NCBI GenBank assembly: GCA_022559845.1
Contig: CM040124.1
Location: 74,485,491-74,549,490, forward strand
DNA length: 64,000 nucleotides
Source: Amorphophallus konjac
Taxonomy: Eukaryota > Streptophyta > Magnoliopsida > Alismatales > Araceae
Direction of reading: 5' to 3'
This document shows positions 48,301 through 56,965 of this stretch, one piece after another. Below the pieces are notes generated by a model. The model searched no databases and was not told the DNA's origin. It was given only the letters and a program-made list of their open reading frames with translations. Both the position numbers and the translations under genes were made by a program. The first letter of the stretch is position 1. Every line of letters begins with the position of its first letter.

Positions 48301-51300
48301 ATCTTCATAATATCAAAAAACTCTTTGAAATCATTCGACTTTTTAACAGAAGTTTTTGAGGTGAAAGTGTCCAAAAAATGAATCTTTTTTGTTTGAAAAA
48401 GTTGATTGTGCTCTACCAATTTTATTGATAAACAGAGGTACTAGTCCAAAAAAAGAATCTTCTAAAGATTTTTTTTAAAGAATGAAAAGACCTAAGTATC
48501 CGTTAAAGAAATTAAAGAATCCCCCTCTCTATTCCTTCTTCTCTCTTCCTCTACGGGGATGTCAGCGCCATAGCTCCACCCCACCCCAATGTTGCATTAT
48601 GTGGCGAGATTCATCATTCTAGCATCAGGAGCATGTGACCATATAGCTGATTAAGCACTAAAGCGACGATCTCCATCAGAAGCTGATGAGATCTGGTAGC
48701 CACATACACGGCAGCCTAAACCATTCTTAGTACACATGGAGATTGTGATTGCAATGCCCTATTCGAAGTTTTTTTCCTGGAAGTTTCAACCGTCATTGAC
48801 TATGACAACAGTCACGACTTGGAAGATCCTCGTGACTATGACAGGGCAATACGCTCTGTTCTCTCGTGATTGAGGGAGTGGATGAAGGGAACATCGCAGA
48901 GAACAGCGAAAGAAGAATGGTGGTGGAAGCTGACCTCTGAAGGGCCTTGCAAAGCTGCTGTGTCCTTGGCCGGAAGAGTGTGTATGATCAGTCTTTCGGG
49001 ATTTTCTTTGGCCCACCCCCTTCTTGGCCACTGGCCATGGCCGGCCCAGGGGGTTGGGTGGGGGTAGGGGCATTCTGCCCCCCAGTGCTGCTCTCTCTCT
49101 TCCCTCTCTTGCTCCCCCGGTCTTCTCTCAGGCGCCCTCGTCCTCCTCTGCGTCCCCTTCCTCGTCTGGAGCTCTTCCCTCTATGCTCCAGCCTGCTACC
49201 ATGGTGACCCCTCCCAACTCTGCCATGAGCATGCAGGGGCTCCCCCCGCCCCCCCCCCCCCCCCCCCATGGCATCTGGCATCCCCCCTCTTTGGTTATTT
49301 CCATGGATGGCAGTATCGGCCGAAACCGATACGTTTCGGCCGAAACGTATCGGTTTCGGTCGATACCGAAACCGAAACGGGCCTTGTCACTGTAGCAAGT
49401 CCGAAACCGGACCGAAACCGAAACCGGACCGAAACCGACCGAAACCGGACCGAAACCGACCGAAACCGGACCGAAACCGTCTGGTTTCGGCCGAAACTAG
49501 ACCTGCTCAATACATTTTTTGCCTTTTCTGACTGTTTTGAACCGGTTTCGGCCGAAACCGAAACCGAAACCGAAACCGAAACGTATCGGTTTCGGTACCG
49601 GCCGAAACCGATACTACCATCCTTGGTTATTTCTGTCTTCCCCCGTGCGGCATCCAGTCCCCCCCTACTGGTGCCGGAGGGGGAAACCCCCCCTCAATAA
49701 TTAAAGGCTAAAAAGGTTGTCTTCTTATTTCTGGTTTCTTTAACTATGGTTTACGGATGTTAGTTTTGCTATTAGAAAACTAACGGCAGGGATCTATTTT
49801 GAAAATGTAATCAAAATTTAAGGATTTGTTTTTAATATTATGAAGATTACAGGGATTATTTGAAATTAAACTAGATTACAGGGACTTGTTTTTTAAAAAC
49901 CCATGAAATAAACTTAAACTTAACATAGGTGCCTCACCTTGTTGTCTAAGGTGGTTGCCCAGTGCCATGCTCTCAATGCAACAAGATGAGAGTCACTGTG
50001 GCTTGGTATTGGTCTGAATTTGGTACAAATGATGAGGAAAGCACAGCAACTGATGAAAAGGGAAACCTATGGTCATGCACATATGTGCTGTGGAACTCTG
50101 ATCTGCAGAAGATCAATCTTTAGATTGCAATAGTAAAGTTTTTGAAGCACAATATTCTTCCAGAGATTGGAGACTTGGTGTGGAGGGCTGATAGAATACC
50201 AGTCCTAACTATAGAAATCATGGAGGCAGTTAAAAGGTGGTGGCCAGCATTGAAAAGTGGTGAGTTTGGGACCTCCCAGGTTCGAACCTGGGGTGGAAGG
50301 GTTTCTTTAGTATATGTGAACAGTCCCTGCCCAGTGACAGGGGCCCTAAAAGAAAAAAAAGGAACTTGTGGGTTTCAAAGACATTGCTAGTTTCCTTTCC
50401 AAGACCATGGAAGGCAGGATCGGGTTGTATCGGCCTGGATTTGTCAATCCGATCCCGGCCTCGGCGTGACCCCCGCTCCTTAAATAAAAGAAAATGGACA
50501 AGAGTGGTACTGTTCATCCTCAGTAAAAGAGAGAAATGAATAGTACCATGTATGGTTCATTCTTCTCTTTTACTGATCATCCGAGAGGATGACCTGTACC
50601 GGTAGAATAAGAAAAAGAAGAACCGAAGCCGCAAGCCGAAGAACTTACCATCATCGTCGCCGTCGCCGTCGCCATTGCCACCGGCCGCCAGTGCCATACC
50701 TACTGGCTGCCGCTGACGACTCCTCCGTGGGTGCGGGAGTCTCAGTTGGTGTGGGGGAAGGAAGAGAAGAACAACTTACTGTCATTATTGCCGTCGCCAC
50801 TTGCTATTGCCGTCGCCATTGCCACTAGCCGCTGATGCTATCGCCACCGGCCGCCGGTGACGAAGAGAGGGGTGGAGGAAGAGGCAAGGAAGGTATATAA
50901 AAACCCTTAAGAAGAAGAAGAACTTAGCCGGCATGGGGGAAGGAAGAGGGAGGGTGGAGGAAGAGGCAAAGAAGGTATAAAAACCTTTGCCTTTTTGTAT
51001 AAAAACCCTTATAACTTATCCTTCATTCAAATGAACCTTAAAATAAATAAAAAAAGTTTACTTGGATCGGACCGAGATCGGATCAGGATTTGCCAATTCG
51101 GCCTACCCTGATTGGGTTGGGACCAGCCGATCTGATCCCGATTCCTGATCCTTCCTTGTTCAAGACCATAGTTTACTTTATCATATCGGATTTCACCTCA
51201 GGTGACTCATACCGGATTTGGGCCGGACCAAGCCCCATTCCGGTGCGTATCGCCTGGCCCTTTGATGTATTGAATGATCTTTTTCTTACTTTTTGTCTTT

Positions 51301-54223
51301 TGCAAATTTGATATGATTATGTGTTTGACGTTTTGTCAACCTTTCTCCTATGCAAATTTGAGATGATTGGGTTTTTTCCCCACAATTCATAGGACATTTA
51401 CAAGTGTTATTAACTTAATAGTGTTTAAATCATTCAAACATATCAATTGATGTATTTGTTGAAATTCTGCCTCCACAAGGTCTAATATAGGGTAAAAAGC
51501 CCAAAAATTTCATGAGAAATTTGATTTTGGAAAGGAAAATGCCATGAAATGGTCTCAACATCAATTGTGCAACTCGGTCAAATGGGCACAAGTTGGTCCA
51601 ACTCATAATGGATCAGGGCTTGCCTGAGTCGATGTGGATCAGCAATCTGGTAAACATTGTTCAAGACAATTAATTACAAAGCTTTCTCAAGGATAGTCTG
51701 TCTTAGAGTAGGTGGTTATTTGTGGGAGAAAGGACTATCTGAAGAGGCACATTACAGGAAGATGGTTTGAGTAAGGGTTCCTGTCAACTATGTGGTGTAA
51801 ACTGTTTAAGACAGTTGGTGGGGAACCTTGGCTTACTTTGGATTGGGCATCAGATACTCAACTCAACCTGTGGTTCAATTCCATATAGGACATGCTTCTG
51901 TGCCTGCAACTTTGTGGATGAAGTAGCCTTGAGACTCCATGTCATTTTCCAGCTGTTTTTCAAGGGAAATTAATCTAAGAATAATGTTTTATTTTAACGA
52001 ATTGCAATCACTGACCAGTGGCCAGTAGGATCCCAACGTTCAGTTGAGCTCTTTTTCTTCTCAAGGTAATTGATCTCATGTAGTGTCCTTTCCCCCTTCT
52101 CTTTTTGCTAGGGGTATTTCACTTTTACTTCAGTATTCTGCCCATTCTGAATGTACCTTAGATAGGAAATTAATCTAAGGCCTTCAATGCTCACTGCCAG
52201 ACAGTGAGCCAAAGAGACGATTCACCGTCGTCGCGTTATGGTGACGGCGGGCCAAAAAAATGGATGATAGTATCTTGAATAGGCGTTGATGTGATACATG
52301 TTGCAAGAACTTTGGCAACGTATGTTACGTATCAATCTGACACTTCGCAAGAAATTTGGCGGCATATAAATTTTGACGTGTTGTGGAGAATACGACGATG
52401 TCTAGTGAGCCGAAGAGGGTTCACCCTCATCCTATTATGGCGACGGCCGGCCGAGAATAACATCTTGAATCGTCATTGAGGTAATACACGCGGCCAGAAT
52501 TTGGCGATGTTTTAATCTTGGCACGTTGCAAGAACTTTGGCGGCGTATAAACTTTGACACATGACAGAAAGTTTGTTGACGTTATCAATTCTTCACACTT
52601 ACCAAAGGGAAGAGAGAGAGCTTGCAGTTGGGCCTATGAGATGCTACCAAGTAGCGGCATCTCATTGGACCATTTTGATTACATGGCTGCATACAATTGG
52701 TCTTCAGCTTCCTTGATCCCAATTGGCCCATGTGTTGTTGATGAGGCATGATAGGGGGATGACGAGGCGTTGACTGGGCAGCAACATGGCAAATGACTAT
52801 TGGTCCAGCTGGGCATGCACAGGCCCACAGCAGAGAAGAATGTTTTTTTTTCATAGAAGGCATCGTGGAAGATGGTGTTGGAGAGCAGAGGGCGACCCAC
52901 CCTGGGCGGTGAAAAGTTTTCTTTTGTCTTCTCCTGTTTTGTTGCTATTTTTTATTTTTCAGGGATTTTCTGTTTTTCTATGACGTTTCAGATAAATGAT
53001 CATTATATCCCTCTTCTCTTTCATGAATCTAAGGGTTTTTTGGTCATTTTATTATACATGGGAAAATATTTTCCTTCACCACTCAGTTTGTCACTTTTAT
53101 TAATATCCATAAAACTGGTGGTATTTTGGGTTTCTGGCTTAGATGAATCTACTGAGTGACATCACGGTATCACCCAAGAAATGAAATAGATTGTGCTGAT
53201 TGGATTCAAATATGATCATATGACATTGGGATTTGGGACATTACAAGTCAGTTCCAATGATCTCATTTCAGATCTTATTGCACATCTGAATGTTCATGTA
53301 TTATCGAAGATCATTCCCATGATTCAATCAACTGCTGTCCTGACATCTCTTTGGTACTGCAGGCTGTAAAACCCGGTGTCTTCTCTACGTCTCAGTCAAC
53401 CCAGCAGAACTTGACCACCACCAGTATACCTGCAGGACCCACAGTTCCACAGCATCTGCACGTTCACCCATATTCTCAACCGACCTTGCCATTGGGGCAT
53501 TTCGCCAACATGATTGGTTACCCGTTCCTGCCTCAGAGCTATACATACATGCCATCAGCTGCTTTCCAGCAAGCATACACCAGTAACAATGCTTACCACC
53601 AACCACCAGCGGCAGTAAACACTGCAGGCTTAAAGTATACGTTACCTCAATATAAAACCGGTGTTGCAGTAAGTAGTTTACCTCAATCTGCTAATGTACC
53701 CTCTGGTTTGGGAGGCTTTGGAAGTTCAGCCAGCATTCCAGGAAATTTTGCTTTGAATCCTTCGACCGGATCGGTCAGCTCAACAATTGGGTATGATGAC
53801 ATCTTGGGCTCTCAGTACAAGGAAGGGAGTCCTTATGTTCCTTCTCAACAGGTGAAGACACTTTAACTGGGTTTTCTCTGTTAAATGTAGCTTTATCATT
53901 GCTTTCTTACTAACCACATATCTGCTTTACCTTGACACCAGAATGAAAATTCAGCGATGTGGCTGCACGGGGGTGGTTCAAGAACGATGTCCGCTCTGCC
54001 AGCCAGCACATATTACAGCTTGCAGGGGCAGAACCTCCTTAGTGGATTTCGACAGAGCCAGCAGCCATCACCTTATGGGGCTGTGGGATACCCAAATTTC
54101 TACCACTCTCAAGCTTCTGCTGTCACCCAGGAACATCAGCAAAATGCTGGCGATGGGAGATTGTCTGGTTCTCAGGGACCTGTGACGCAGACTGCACATC
54201 AGATCTGGCAGCACAACTACTGA
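20547..54223 (+). CDS. GIP1-like: GBF-interacting protein 1-like protein (DUF1296/GIP1 N-terminal domain)
   Basis: Coding exons: 20547-20724, 21668-21711, 22557-22671, 22784-22901, 27812-28497, 28815-29100, 29183-29444, 47561-47722, 53363-53851, 53942-54223. All introns are GT-AG, and the joins give 2622 nt, 873 residues plus TGA, with no break. Residues about 18-75 ([51 protein letters not shown]) form the UBA-like GIP1 N-terminal domain. The middle is Ser/Asn-rich, with [17 protein letters not shown] in exon 5. The C-terminus carries the conserved [20 protein letters not shown] and YYSLQGQN blocks. Arabidopsis GIP1 stimulates DNA binding of G-box bZIP factors; a nuclear transcriptional cofactor role is inferred here. 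ATG at 20547 is the first in frame. Introns 4 (4.9 kb), 7 (18.1 kb) and 8 (5.6 kb) are full of transposons, yet splice sites and frame are preserved. Confidence 0.93.
20725..22783 (+). other. Introns 1-3 of the GIP1-like gene
   Basis: Intron 1 is 20725-21667, intron 2 is 21712-22556 and intron 3 is 22672-22783. All start GT and end AG. They are T-rich, as usual for plants. I see no transposon boundary or other gene in them. Confidence 0.7.
24330..24870 (+). mobile_element. Decayed L1-type LINE fragments
   Basis: Translation of 24351-24480 gives a broken version of the region after the reverse transcriptase in plant L1 elements ([11 protein letters not shown], then TWLW, then [12 protein letters not shown]). 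A second, similar stretch near 24690-24770 gives [19 protein letters not shown]. Both carry stops and shifts. The family match is from memory of the conserved NI-DMNKALL-KWLW pattern. Boundaries are not visible, and the two pieces may be separate insertions or a duplication. Confidence 0.45.
26515..26906. repeat. 196-bp tandem duplication in intron 4
   Basis: Copy 1 is 26515-26710 and copy 2 is 26711-26906, differing at only a few positions. Each unit holds 127 bp of flanking DNA plus the first 69 bp of the GGTACC-type inverted-repeat element, so the duplication is younger than that insertion. Confidence 0.9.
26838..27624. mobile_element. Inverted-repeat element, GGTACCGG-array type (hAT-like, non-autonomous)
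   Basis: Left terminus CATGGTTTGCAGTAAC (26838, with an earlier copy at 26642 from the tandem duplication). The right terminus, read in reverse, is CATGGTTCACAGTACCGG (27624). Just inside both ends are arrays of ggtaccggtac-like palindromes (26876-26925, 27555-27615). Flanking 8-mers ctccctgg and cttcctgt agree at six positions. The GC-rich core (27000-27400) shares the block caccggccgccggtga with the element at 50406-51158. Its open frame is compositional and I assign no product. Confidence 0.6.
29733..34229 (-). mobile_element. hAT DNA transposon, near full length, coding region decayed
   Basis: 4497 bp bounded by a perfect 8-bp target duplication GGTGGAAT (29725-29732 and 34230-34237). 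Termini are CATAGTTGTCAAGG on the left and, reading inward from the right end, CATAGTTGTTAAAGC. Subterminal DNA at both ends carries repeated gcctaagcg/cgcttaggc motifs, as expected for hAT transposase binding sites. The transposase relic is on the minus strand. Its upstream part (32985-33610) holds GA-rich repeats of roughly 130 bp, each containing a ccctcT(a/g)TTGGGG(c/t)T block. Confidence 0.9.
30226..32655 (-). pseudogene. hAT transposase (BED zinc finger, DUF659, RNase H-like core), degenerate
   Basis: From 32655 ([18 protein letters not shown]) the frame gives a BED-type N-terminus ([25 protein letters not shown]). The usual histidines after KRQ are absent ([10 protein letters not shown]), and the frame stops at 32140. 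Further relics in other frames are [21 protein letters not shown] codons near 31715-31650, [18 protein letters not shown] (31560-31505), [20 protein letters not shown] (31200-31140), and an acidic tail (30528-30226). These are the conserved hAT blocks in the right order but with stops and frameshifts between them, so no working transposase is encoded. Confidence 0.85.
34238..35532. other. Anonymous intron DNA
   Basis: AT-rich with scattered poly-T runs. No open frame with a recognisable domain, no inverted termini and no tandem array were found. Confidence 0.4.
35541..36181. mobile_element. Short non-autonomous hAT derivative
   Basis: 641 bp. It starts AATAGTTGTCAAGGTGG and ends CGCCTTGACAACTATG, matching the termini of the 4.5-kb hAT at 29733. 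Flanking 8-mers gtcgttgc (35533-35540) and gttgttgc (36182-36189) agree at seven of eight positions. Subterminal DNA holds ggcgcc, gcctaggcgg and ccaaggcacc-like motifs. No coding capacity. Confidence 0.8.
36461..39374 (-). mobile_element. Solo LTR of a large LTR retrotransposon
   Basis: 2914 bp flanked by a perfect 5-bp target duplication TAGGG (36456-36460 and 39375-39379). Termini are TGTAACGTCCC at the left and GGGCGTTATA at the right. The right end should read CA, and TA is a single transition. No internal coding region, primer site or polypurine tract is present, so the element was reduced by LTR-LTR recombination. Minus orientation is inferred from a TATA-like ctatttaaac near 39120 followed by a CT-rich stretch. 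The single frame at 36598-37149 has no recognisable domain. Confidence 0.8.
38205..38600. repeat. Hairpin-rich repeats inside the solo LTR
   Basis: About eight irregular units of 40-55 bp. Each pairs an aggtagcggtc-like block with its own complement gaccgctacct a few bases downstream. Spacing is variable, so it is not a simple satellite. Confidence 0.65.
39380..42050. other. Anonymous intron DNA
   Basis: A CT-rich stretch (39470-39550) follows the solo LTR, then AT-rich DNA. I found no gene, RNA or transposon boundary. Confidence 0.4.
42061..42330. mobile_element. Possible degenerate MITE (GGCCCTGTTTGG-type)
   Basis: Starts GGCCCTGTTTGGATG, a terminus common in plant Tourist/hAT MITEs. It is followed by many copies of ataaac(t)/gtttat in both orientations. 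A weak opposite end (cagccaaacatg, about 42246) is present. No target duplication was found. Confidence 0.35.
42335..42465 (+). mobile_element. tRNA-derived SINE-like fragment
   Basis: TAGCTTGGTGG (A-box-like) is followed about 30 bp later by gaggttgtgggttaaaatc (B-box-like). This is the promoter layout of tRNA-derived SINEs. The B box has drifted from GGTTCGAATC and there is no clear tail, so this is a tentative call. Confidence 0.4.
42774..42984. mobile_element. Inverted-repeat element, GTTTCGG-array type (211 bp)
   Basis: Perfect 8-bp target duplication GTTGGAGG (42766-42773 and 42985-42992). Termini are TAAGGATGGCATTTTCGG and, from the other end, CATGGATGGCAGTTTCGG. The interior is largely gtttcgg/ccgaaac units in both orientations. 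No coding capacity. Confidence 0.85.
44813..45869 (+). pseudogene. LINE (RTE) reverse transcriptase
   Basis: Palm and finger motifs are preserved: [47 protein letters not shown] and the catalytic [11 protein letters not shown]. In-frame stops fall at 45077-45079, near 45186-45188 and at 45569-45571. The C-terminal part resumes at 47011 after the nested insertion ([20 protein letters not shown] to the stop at 47421). The endonuclease upstream (43495-44200) is also broken. Confidence 0.85.
45877..47010. mobile_element. Inverted-repeat element, GATCGG-array type (1134 bp), nested in the LINE
   Basis: Perfect 8-bp target duplication GTGAGACC (45869-45876 and 47011-47018). Termini are CAAGGAAGGCAGAATCGG and CATGGAAGGCAGAATCGG (17 of 18 identical). 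Both ends carry dense gatcgg/ccgatc arrays (45893-45965, 46855-46995). The 850-bp interior is AT-rich and noncoding. Removing it rejoins the LINE reading frame region, which confirms the boundaries. Confidence 0.9.
48245..49902. mobile_element. Non-autonomous Mutator-like element (Pack-MULE candidate)
   Basis: Long diverged terminal inverted repeats of about 140 bp: aagtccctgtaatcttcataatat-type sequence near 48285-48315, and its complement near 49835-49885. Outer ends are GGGACTTTTA and TAAAAACCC. Flanking 9-mers ATGAAATGA (48236-48244) and ATGAAATAA (49903-49911) match at eight of nine positions, the MULE duplication length. The interior (48780-49290) is GC-rich and unlike the repeats, and might be captured genomic DNA. 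Its open frame is Pro/Ser-rich without a recognisable domain. The array element 49302-49625 is nested inside. Confidence 0.65.
49302..49625. mobile_element. Inverted-repeat element, GTTTCGG-array type (324 bp)
   Basis: Perfect 8-bp target duplication GTTATTTC (49294-49301 and 49626-49633). Termini are CATGGATGGCAGTATCGG and, from the other end, CAAGGATGGTAGTATCGG. The inside is almost entirely ccgaaaccg/cggtttcgg units, including gaccgaaaccgaccgaaacc runs. No coding capacity. Confidence 0.9.
50225..50365 (+). mobile_element. tRNA-derived SINE-like fragment
   Basis: Contains cccaggttcgaacctggg, which holds an exact B-box core (GGTTCGAACC), and ends in an A-rich tail (aaaagaaaaaaaagg, about 50350). 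The A box is not clear. It lies just left of the array element at 50406. Confidence 0.4.
50406..51158. mobile_element. Inverted-repeat element, GATCGG-array type (753 bp)
   Basis: Starts CATGGAAGGCAGGATCGGG; the right end, reversed, reads CAAGGAAGGATCAGGAATCGG. Flanking 8-mers tccaagac (50398-50405) and ttcaagac (51159-51166) agree at seven of eight. The core has (gccgtc)n-like repeats, caccggccgccggtga (shared with the element in intron 4), and a hairpin around 50521-50574 (cagtaaaagagagaaatga and its complement). Confidence 0.75.
52205..52565. repeat. Diverged direct repeat, unit about 200 bp
   Basis: Two consecutive copies (about 52205-52385 and 52407-52565) share blocks in the same order: gtgagcc(a/g)aagag, a GGCGACGGC(G/C)GGCC-like block, catcttgaat, and gcaagaactttggc. 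No family recognised. Confidence 0.6.
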
Positions 54224-54540
54224 TCCATGTGTGCCGGGTTCCTTCGGTCTTTAGGGTGTGTCGTTGAGTGGCCATCCCGAATGGCATTTATGGTTTGATC
54301 GATCCTTGTTCTGTGTTGTTTGAAACATTGACATCTGATCAATTGTACATAACCAAAAGAGGGGGCTTCCGACCTCTGCGTTGAGCGTGTATTTTTAGTA
54401 GACATCTGGAGTATGTTTCCTTTGTAGGTGAACGTCCAGCTGACTCTGGTGTTAGTGCTCTTTTTTCACCTTGATAGAGTAGGGAAGTTGTTCCGGCCGG
54501 ACTTTCCACATGTACCAGTAAAATTAAACAAAAGCTAACG
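54224..54540 (+). other. 3' UTR of the GIP1-like gene (extent uncertain)
   Basis: Directly follows the TGA at 54221-54223. No canonical AATAAA is obvious. Near-upstream A-rich motifs occur around 54520-54535 (aaaattaaacaaaa). Confidence 0.4.
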
Positions 54541-56370
54541 AGAGTCTGATTTCAGACTTCAAACCCCCGCCCAAAAAAATATGACAGCTTTTGCTAATGG
54601 CGAGGGGAAGGCTCTAATATACAACGGATCTCTCACAAAGGTGTGTACTTTTGGTCGCAGTCGTTTGTCTGAAATTCGTTATTATTATCGGCAGTGCCTC
54701 TCACGTGCATCCCTGTTGTTCATGTCTGTCTAGTTGCTGCTCTTGTCCATCTCTGCGTGTTAGAATTTGTCACCTGTTTTCGTTAAACGTTGGTATGTCT
54801 GAATTTATAATTTTGTTGCCCGTCTCCTCCTTTTTGTGTCTTACCATTGCACTTCTCCTAGGAAAAAAATAATAGTAATTTTGTGTGTGTTTTTTTTGGG
54901 GTCCCCAGATGATGATCTGTGGGCCATCTAGATAGCACTCACTCCTAGAACCTAATTGGATTTGATGTCTAATGGGCCTTTTCAGATCATGCTCTTTTTG
55001 CTTCTCTCCTGGGATATTGCAACTTTGCAGGAATCGTGCTTGCTGCACGCCCATGGTGTGCGGCAGTAGAGTATGAACCCCCTGCTGTCCCACTGGTCCC
55101 CCAGCTCGGACTGATGGGACGGGAGCCATTAAAGTGATGCGGGGCCTTGTGCCCCCAAAATATTGCAATCTTCAAGACTGTCAACCAACCATTTAACAGG
55201 CTATGTTTATTTGTGTATTGAAAGTTGTAATCAACGGTCCATGTTCCTTGGTTCTTGCTACTACGTTACTGAGGATATAGCCTCTTAGATGGGCTAAATT
55301 GTGAGGAAGCACCACCATGGATCATTATGAGTTGTTTTTAATTGGCTAGTCTTACCACTATGCATCTTCATTTCTCTCTACGGTAGATTTTTTCCGAACT
55401 TTGAACTTGAAAGTTAGAACAACTAGATTATCTAAACCACAGGATCTCTGTTTCAAAAGATCGAACAACTTTTTTAAAGAAGCTGTAAGAATCCCCTTAT
55501 CTTATCCCCTCGGTTTGGGATTTTTATAGGAAGGCACCAACTGTCAGACGTATAGGACCTACCGGTCGACAGTAGTAGAACAAGCAACAACACTGGCTGG
55601 ACACGCACACGCATCCCGTCTTCCGCAGCCCCACAGAACGGTGTTCCTTCACGAGAGGAATCCTGGAAGTTGGAGAGGAGCACACCCACCGGACCTTCTG
55701 TACGTACTGTCTTTTGCTTGCAAGAAAACGAGTGGCATCCGAAGGTGTCACTCTCTCTCCCAGCTCTCACGCGAATGGGATTCCGTGCACGCGTCGCGCC
55801 GCGCCGTGCCTCTTTTGCTTCGTGCCGAGGTGTGCTGAGCTCTGATAAGAAAGGGTTTTCAGGTAGCACTCTTTTTAACAATGCAAGTGCGTGTTCGAGA
55901 TTACTTGCGTTGTGTGACTCTGGTTGCAGTGCCTTGTGATCGGTTCAGCTCATGCCGACGATAATGGACGTAGGCCCTTCTCCCAATGCACGTAGAGTAG
56001 TGGGAGACACGGCACCGTTCTTTCATAAAAAGGGGCGGCACCGGGATACTATATTAATTAATTAATTTGTAGTATTTGATAAACCATTTATTCTCGGTCG
56101 GTGGACACTCAAACGTAGTTGTGTGCACTCTGGGTGTGCTCCAATTTTTTTTTCTTTTTCTTTTTCCTTATCAAAATATGATGAGTTGAGAGTTTTTTTA
56201 GATCGTCCGATGAATCGCACAGACAAGATAAGTGAGTGGGTCCTATGCTTTCGACCCCACGTGTTTGAGAACACTTTAAAAAAAAAACTCTTTCTAACAA
56301 ATTATGACATGTCAATTTTCTACTTTATTTTTAAAATTAATAAAAATAGTCTTATGTTGTTTGATAAAGC
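54541..56370. other. Intergenic region
   Basis: Unique-looking, mixed-composition DNA between the two genes. Short open frames at 55474-55939 overlap on both strands and show no domain. No RNA gene or clear transposon terminus was identified. Confidence 0.45.
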
Positions 56371-56384
56371 TCTCAGTTTTGACG

Positions 56385-56965
56385 TTGGAGGAGGGGGGAG
56401 AAGGTTGCGAAGTACCACAGGGGGAGGGGGGAGCTGTCGCCGGAGGGGGGGCTGCGGGAGCCGCCGGAGGGGGCCGCAGGGGGAGGGGGCTGCCGCCGGA
56501 GGAGGGGGCTGCGGGTCACAGGGGGAGGGGGGAGCTGCCGGAGAGGGCCGCAGGGGGAGGGGGCTGCCGCCGGAGGAGGGGGAGGGGGGAGCCGTGGGGG
56601 AGGGAGAGGGAGAGGGGGGGGCCTGACGGGGAGGGAGGGGGAGCCGCCGGAGGAGGGGGAGGGGGGAGCCGCGGGGGAGGGAGAGGAAGAGGGGGGATCG
56701 CCGCGGCGGAGGGAGAGGGGGGCTGGGGGGGATCCGTGGGGGAGCGAGACGGGAGCCTCGCAGGGGGAGGGAGAGGGGGGCTGGGGGGGATCCGTGGGGG
56801 AGCGAGACGGGAGCCTCGCAGGGGGAGGGAGAGGGGGGGTCGCCGAGGGGGAGGGAGAGGGAGAGGGGGGGGTTACGGGGAGGGAGGGGGAACGGCCGGG
56901 GGAGGGGGTGGGGACGCCGGCTGTGGGGGAGAGGACGCAAGGGGGGAACGAGAGACGAGACTGCG
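56385..56965. repeat. G-rich minisatellite
   Basis: About 580 bp of (gggggaggg)- and gccgccggagg-type units on the plus strand. One longer unit (gatccgtgggggagcgagac and following, about 61 bp) is repeated directly at about 56730 and 56791. The many G-runs could form quadruplexes. Long open frames on both strands follow from composition. Confidence 0.85.

Larger units (their letters stand above)
47723..53362 (+). other. Intron 8 of the GIP1-like gene (5.6 kb)
   Basis: Contains a MULE-like element with a nested array element, a SINE-like piece, a second array element (50406-51158), and a diverged direct repeat of about 200 bp (52205-52565). The stretches 51170-52200 and 52570-53362 are anonymous. 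Confidence 0.65.

Noticed and set aside
55474..55939. Possible gene from overlapping frames of 65-135 aa
   Set aside because: Frames on both strands, no domain, no splice structure that extends them.
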